Shown one piece after another: positions 5,859-7,926 of a stretch of DNA of 7,926 nt. A model generated the notes under the pieces. The model saw only the letters and a program-made list of their open reading frames with translations, ran no database searches and was not told the DNA's origin. A program made the position numbers and the translations under genes. Source of the stretch: Pseudobdellovibrionaceae bacterium (GTDB lineage Bacteria; Bdellovibrionota; Bdellovibrionia; Bdellovibrionales; Bdellovibrionaceae); the NCBI GenBank assembly GCA_014376325.1, contig JACMRP010000020.1:1-7926 (forward strand). The letters are read 5' to 3'. Each line of letters begins with the position of its first letter. The stretch's first letter is position 1.

Positions 5859-7091
5859 ATGACTCGCTTTCAAATGTTCGCGGTGATCTCAGCACTCCTA
5901 CCCGCTCTTAGTTTTGCGGCTCCATCAAAAAAGGTGGCCGCTCCGAAACCTGCTCCCACGCCTTCAAAATATTTCGTCGTGCAGAACATCGCGACCGAAA
6001 AAACCCGCGTCTACGAACGCTGCGTGACCGGGCCAGACTGCGCTCACCGCATGGTTTTTGAAACCGAAACTGTGGTTGGCCGTCCGGAAGAGGGCACCGC
6101 TCAAGATCGTTATGCTTTCATCACTTGGGTCGGACATTCTAAAATCGCTTCGTGGGTAAAATTTTATACCGATAAAGCTCAGACCTACCCTTCTTGGTAT
6201 TCTCCGGGTCAGGACATCAACACGATCCCTGGTCCGATCGGCAGCGGCAGCAAATTGCTCGGCGCTAAAAAATGGACCGTAAAAACCGCGAGCGGTGGAT
6301 CCACGATGTACGGCGCTTTCGGATGGTACGCGGCGATGCTGCTTCCGCAAGACGACGTTAACGGCGTCAACTTTCAGTGGATGCACGGAACAATCGGTTG
6401 GGGTTCGGATGAGCAAAACGCGATTGAACTAACCCGCGGGACCATTATCAATTTATTTTCTAACCCCGGATCCCACGGCTGCACCCGTTTAGAAAATCGC
6501 TCGATTGCCTATCTGCGTTCGTTGTTAGCACCGGGCACGGACATTTACCGAGTTTACGCACGTGAATCCACACGCGAGCAAGAGATCGTCCGCGGCGCCT
6601 TCAGCAAAAAAGTAACTCCGCTTCCGAGCTATGCTGAACAATTTAATAATCCCGGCATTTGGAATTATATTTTACTGACCGACGAGGCGCAAAAAATTAA
6701 TGGCCTTGAGGCTGACGCCGACGTCGTGCGCGCATCCGGCATTCCGATCGTTAAAGGAGTTAATTTCCTTGAAGAAGGAAGCTTCCGCTACGACCGCTAC
6801 CCGAATGCGGTCCCTGCAGATTACAACTATTCTGCTTCGTCTGGAAAAACGGGCGACCGTTACCTCGTTGATTCTGGAAACAGCGGCGACATCAGTAATT
6901 TTAAAGGCTTTTTCTTAGTCGACGAGGGTCGCTTTGTAGACTACCAACATCCATCAGGAGCTGCCGTTGGCGGCAAGGTTCATATCAGCGGCATGCTTGA
7001 CTTCAGAGACTCCGTCCCAGAGTTTTTGAAAACTTCTGGCGACCACCAACCGGCAGAAATCACTTACCGTCGAGTCGGGTCTGGGCAATAA
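5859..7091 (+). CDS. Secreted L,D-transpeptidase (YkuD family)
   Basis: A 410-aa protein that should form 3-3 cross-links in peptidoglycan or attach envelope proteins to it, acting in the periplasm. A Sec signal peptide (residues 1-20, cleaved after SFA) precedes a Lys/Pro/Ala-rich linker. The catalytic signature is H176-G (in WMHGTIGWG) followed 28 residues later by S205-H-G-C208-T-R210, with C208 as the nucleophile; this is the classic YkuD HG...SHGCxR motif. A long region of about 170 residues follows the catalytic motif, longer than minimal YkuD enzymes, and I recognise no domain there. ATG 5859 is chosen because AGGGGA (5846-5851) is 7 bases upstream and the signal peptide starts here; TTG 5802 upstream has no ribosome site. 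In Bdellovibrio such enzymes remodel prey cell wall (known for that genus; applying it here is inference). Confidence 0.94.
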   Translation: MTRFQMFAVISALLPALSFAAPSKKVAAPKPAPTPSKYFVVQNIATEKTRVYERCVTGPDCAHRMVFETETVVGRPEEGTAQDRYAFITWVGHSKIASWVKFYTDKAQTYPSWYSPGQDINTIPGPIGSGSKLLGAKKWTVKTASGGSTMYGAFGWYAAMLLPQDDVNGVNFQWMHGTIGWGSDEQNAIELTRGTIINLFSNPGSHGCTRLENRSIAYLRSLLAPGTDIYRVYARESTREQEIVRGAFSKKVTPLPSYAEQFNNPGIWNYILLTDEAQKINGLEADADVVRASGIPIVKGVNFLEEGSFRYDRYPNAVPADYNYSASSGKTGDRYLVDSGNSGDISNFKGFFLVDEGRFVDYQHPSGAAVGGKVHISGMLDFRDSVPEFLKTSGDHQPAEITYRRVGSGQ

Positions 7092-7140
7092 GATTCTCCG
7101 TAAGTGAGTCCATTTTAGTAAATTATTTCTTACTTTCGCT

Positions 7141-7171
7141 AAAATTCTCGAGCCTTTCGGGGATTTTTTTT
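7141..7171 (+). terminator. Rho-independent terminator after the L,D-transpeptidase
   Basis: AAAATTCTCGA (7141-7151) pairs with TCGGGGATTTT (7157-7167) through two G-U pairs, around a GCCTT loop and followed by T through 7171. It lies 50 bp after the stop. The 5' arm AAAAT can instead pair with an upstream ATTTTAG segment (7112-7118 with 7139-7145), so a competing fold exists. The remaining gap up to 7326 contains the candidate control region of the next gene. Confidence 0.8.
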
Positions 7172-7230
7172 GGCCCGAGCAAAATGTGCAGCGTTCTGAA
7201 CGTTATGACGTAAACTTCGCATCTCCGTCA

Positions 7231-7258
7231 TTTAAAACTGACTCCCGACAGTTATTCT
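7231..7258 (+). promoter_or_regulatory. Weak promoter candidate for the DUF883 gene
   Basis: TTTAAA (7231-7236) and TATTCT (7253-7258) are 16 bp apart, a mediocre sigma-70 fit. Transcription would start near 7265. The gene appears highly expressed from its codon use, so a better promoter or an alternative sigma factor is possible; I could not single one out. Confidence 0.27.
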
Positions 7259-7271
7259 CTCTTCAACAAGA

Positions 7272-7298
7272 CGACGTAACGTCGGCAACTAGTTAACT
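7272..7298 (+). promoter_or_regulatory. Palindrome cluster in the DUF883 leader
   Basis: CGACGT-A-ACGTCG (7272-7284) is a perfect inverted repeat of 13 bp. It is followed at once by overlapping palindromes AACTAGTT (7287-7294) and AGTTAACT (7291-7298). They lie between the candidate promoter and the ribosome site, so they could be an operator, or form hairpins in the mRNA leader. Confidence 0.4.
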
Positions 7299-7326
7299 CT
7301 AGGTAACAAAACAAAGGGAGATTCTC

Positions 7327-7641
7327 ATGCAACAACCAAACTCAACAGATCTGAAAAATGCTGCTCAAGACGCTGGCAAATTCGCAAGCGATAAAGCTAA
7401 GCAAGTAGCTAACAAAGCTGAAAGCGCTATCGACCGCAACTCTGGCCTGATCGAACAAGGCGAAAAACGCGCTGGCGAGCTTTATGACCAAGCTAGCGAT
7501 GTTTACGGAATGGCTCGTGATCGCGCTGTAGACGCTTACGATTCTTCTGCAGATTTCGTAAAAAAATACCCACTGTACACACTAGCTGGCGCAGTCGCGG
7601 TCGGCTTCGTTGCAGCGATGATTCTTCGTCGTCGTAACTAG
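7327..7641 (+). CDS. DUF883/YqjD/ElaB-like C-tail-anchored membrane protein
   Basis: A 104-aa protein of the YqjD/ElaB/DUF883 type. Residues 5-80 are a long amphipathic helical region rich in Ala, Lys and Asp (KNAAQDAGKFASDKAKQVANK), with heptad-like spacing typical of these proteins. Residues about 82-99 are the single C-terminal membrane helix, followed by the basic end RRRN. In E. coli the family members sit in the inner membrane with the N-terminal part in the cytosol, and YqjD binds ribosomes in stationary phase; the same role here is inference. AGGGAG (7315-7320) lies 6 bases before ATG 7327. Codon use is strongly biased (GCT, GAA, AAA), unlike the neighbours, which suggests high expression. 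A palindrome cluster and weak promoter precede it, and a strong terminator follows. Confidence 0.88.
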   Translation: MQQPNSTDLKNAAQDAGKFASDKAKQVANKAESAIDRNSGLIEQGEKRAGELYDQASDVYGMARDRAVDAYDSSADFVKKYPLYTLAGAVAVGFVAAMILRRRN

Positions 7642-7658
7642 TTCCAATAAGTTTAAGC

Positions 7659-7687
7659 AGAGCCCTAGCAATAGGGCTCTTTTTTTT
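7659..7687 (+). terminator. Strong rho-independent terminator after the DUF883 gene
   Basis: A perfect 9-bp stem AGAGCCCTA (7659-7667) with TAGGGCTCT (7672-7680) is capped by a GCAA tetraloop (GNRA type) and followed by eight T (7680-7687). GGAG of the next gene's ribosome site begins at 7688, right behind the T-run. Confidence 0.95.
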
Positions 7688-7697
7688 GGAGATACAA

Positions 7698-7926
7698 ATG
7701 ATCAAATGGGTAGGACTCATTCTTTCTTTCGTTATGGGCAGATTTAACTCTCACGCCCCGCAATCCGGTTTTAATTTGAAAGATACGGCGATGGGCATTT
7801 TCGACGACATCACGTTAAAGAGCCGCAAAGCCGCAGGACTCTTATTGGGCGGACTCGGTTGCGTTATCTTATTTTGCGGCGGATTCTTTATCTCTTTGAT
7901 CGACGCAACTCGCCAGTACGATGCCG
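7698..7926 (+). CDS. Small membrane protein, incomplete at window end
   Basis: An open frame of 76 codons running off the window. The start reads MIKWVGLILSFVMGRFN, a short hydrophobic segment, followed by a polar stretch with a D-D pair (NLKDTAMGIFDDITLKSRK) and a strong membrane helix of Gly/Leu/Cys/Phe residues (about 49-68, AAGLLLGGLGCVILF), then polar residues LIDATRQYD. It resembles the phage-holin-like small membrane proteins that accompany DUF883/YqjD genes, but I cannot confirm the family from the fragment. GGAG (7688-7691) lies 6 bases before ATG 7698. There is no room for a promoter between the preceding terminator and this start, so expression needs read-through or a promoter inside the DUF883 gene. 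Confidence 0.75.
   Translation, partial: MIKWVGLILSFVMGRFNSHAPQSGFNLKDTAMGIFDDITLKSRKAAGLLLGGLGCVILFCGGFFISLIDATRQYDA

Noticed and set aside
7199..7225. Extracytoplasmic-sigma type promoter (GAAC and TCTCC) before the DUF883 gene
   Set aside because: Only a partial match in the -35 and a poor -10; no better than chance.

Overview
The window looks like chromosomal DNA of a Gram-negative bacterium with an outer membrane, of moderate GC. The evidence is a lipobox lipoprotein with a DUF4476-like tail, several Sec-type exported proteins, a periplasmic L,D-transpeptidase and a DUF883/YqjD-type anchor protein. The number of short exported proteins of unknown function, the HEFGH metallopeptidase and the general gene style resemble Bdellovibrio and relatives (Bdellovibrionota). 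That placement is inference; no marker gene is present to prove it. I see no IS element, CRISPR array, tRNA or rRNA.

Layout. Bases 1-264 hold no gene I can support, only a possible weak terminator. A plus-strand pair follows: a small cytoplasmic thioredoxin-fold protein (265-648) and a four-helix DUF2177 membrane protein (680-1096). A 138-bp gap with three short palindromes and a good promoter leads to an exported lipoprotein (1235-2059). Its stop overlaps that of a convergent minus-strand gene for a small unknown protein (2056-2430). A gap of about 230 bp has back-to-back promoter-like elements and a strong bidirectional terminator (2601-2637), which closes the minus-strand gene for a secreted zinc-metallopeptidase-like protein (2658-3548).

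From 5624 down to 3678 there is a minus-strand operon. An exported 250-aa protein is coupled through TGATG to a second gene that appears broken: an in-frame TAA followed by a one-base frame change splits what reads as a single protein of about 397 aa into two ORFs (4872-4369 and 4367-3678). Divergent from this operon is a secreted L,D-transpeptidase (5859-7091), which ends at a clear terminator.

The right end is a membrane-protein module: a DUF883/YqjD/ElaB-like C-tail-anchored protein (7327-7641) with codon use typical of high expression, a very strong terminator, and then a small membrane protein (7698 to the window end, incomplete). The Shine-Dalgarno sequence of that last gene directly abuts the terminator T-run, so it probably depends on read-through or on a promoter inside the DUF883 gene.

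Common theme: most products act at the cell envelope (peptidoglycan cross-linking, secreted proteolysis, lipoprotein, inner-membrane proteins). No single pathway ties them all together.
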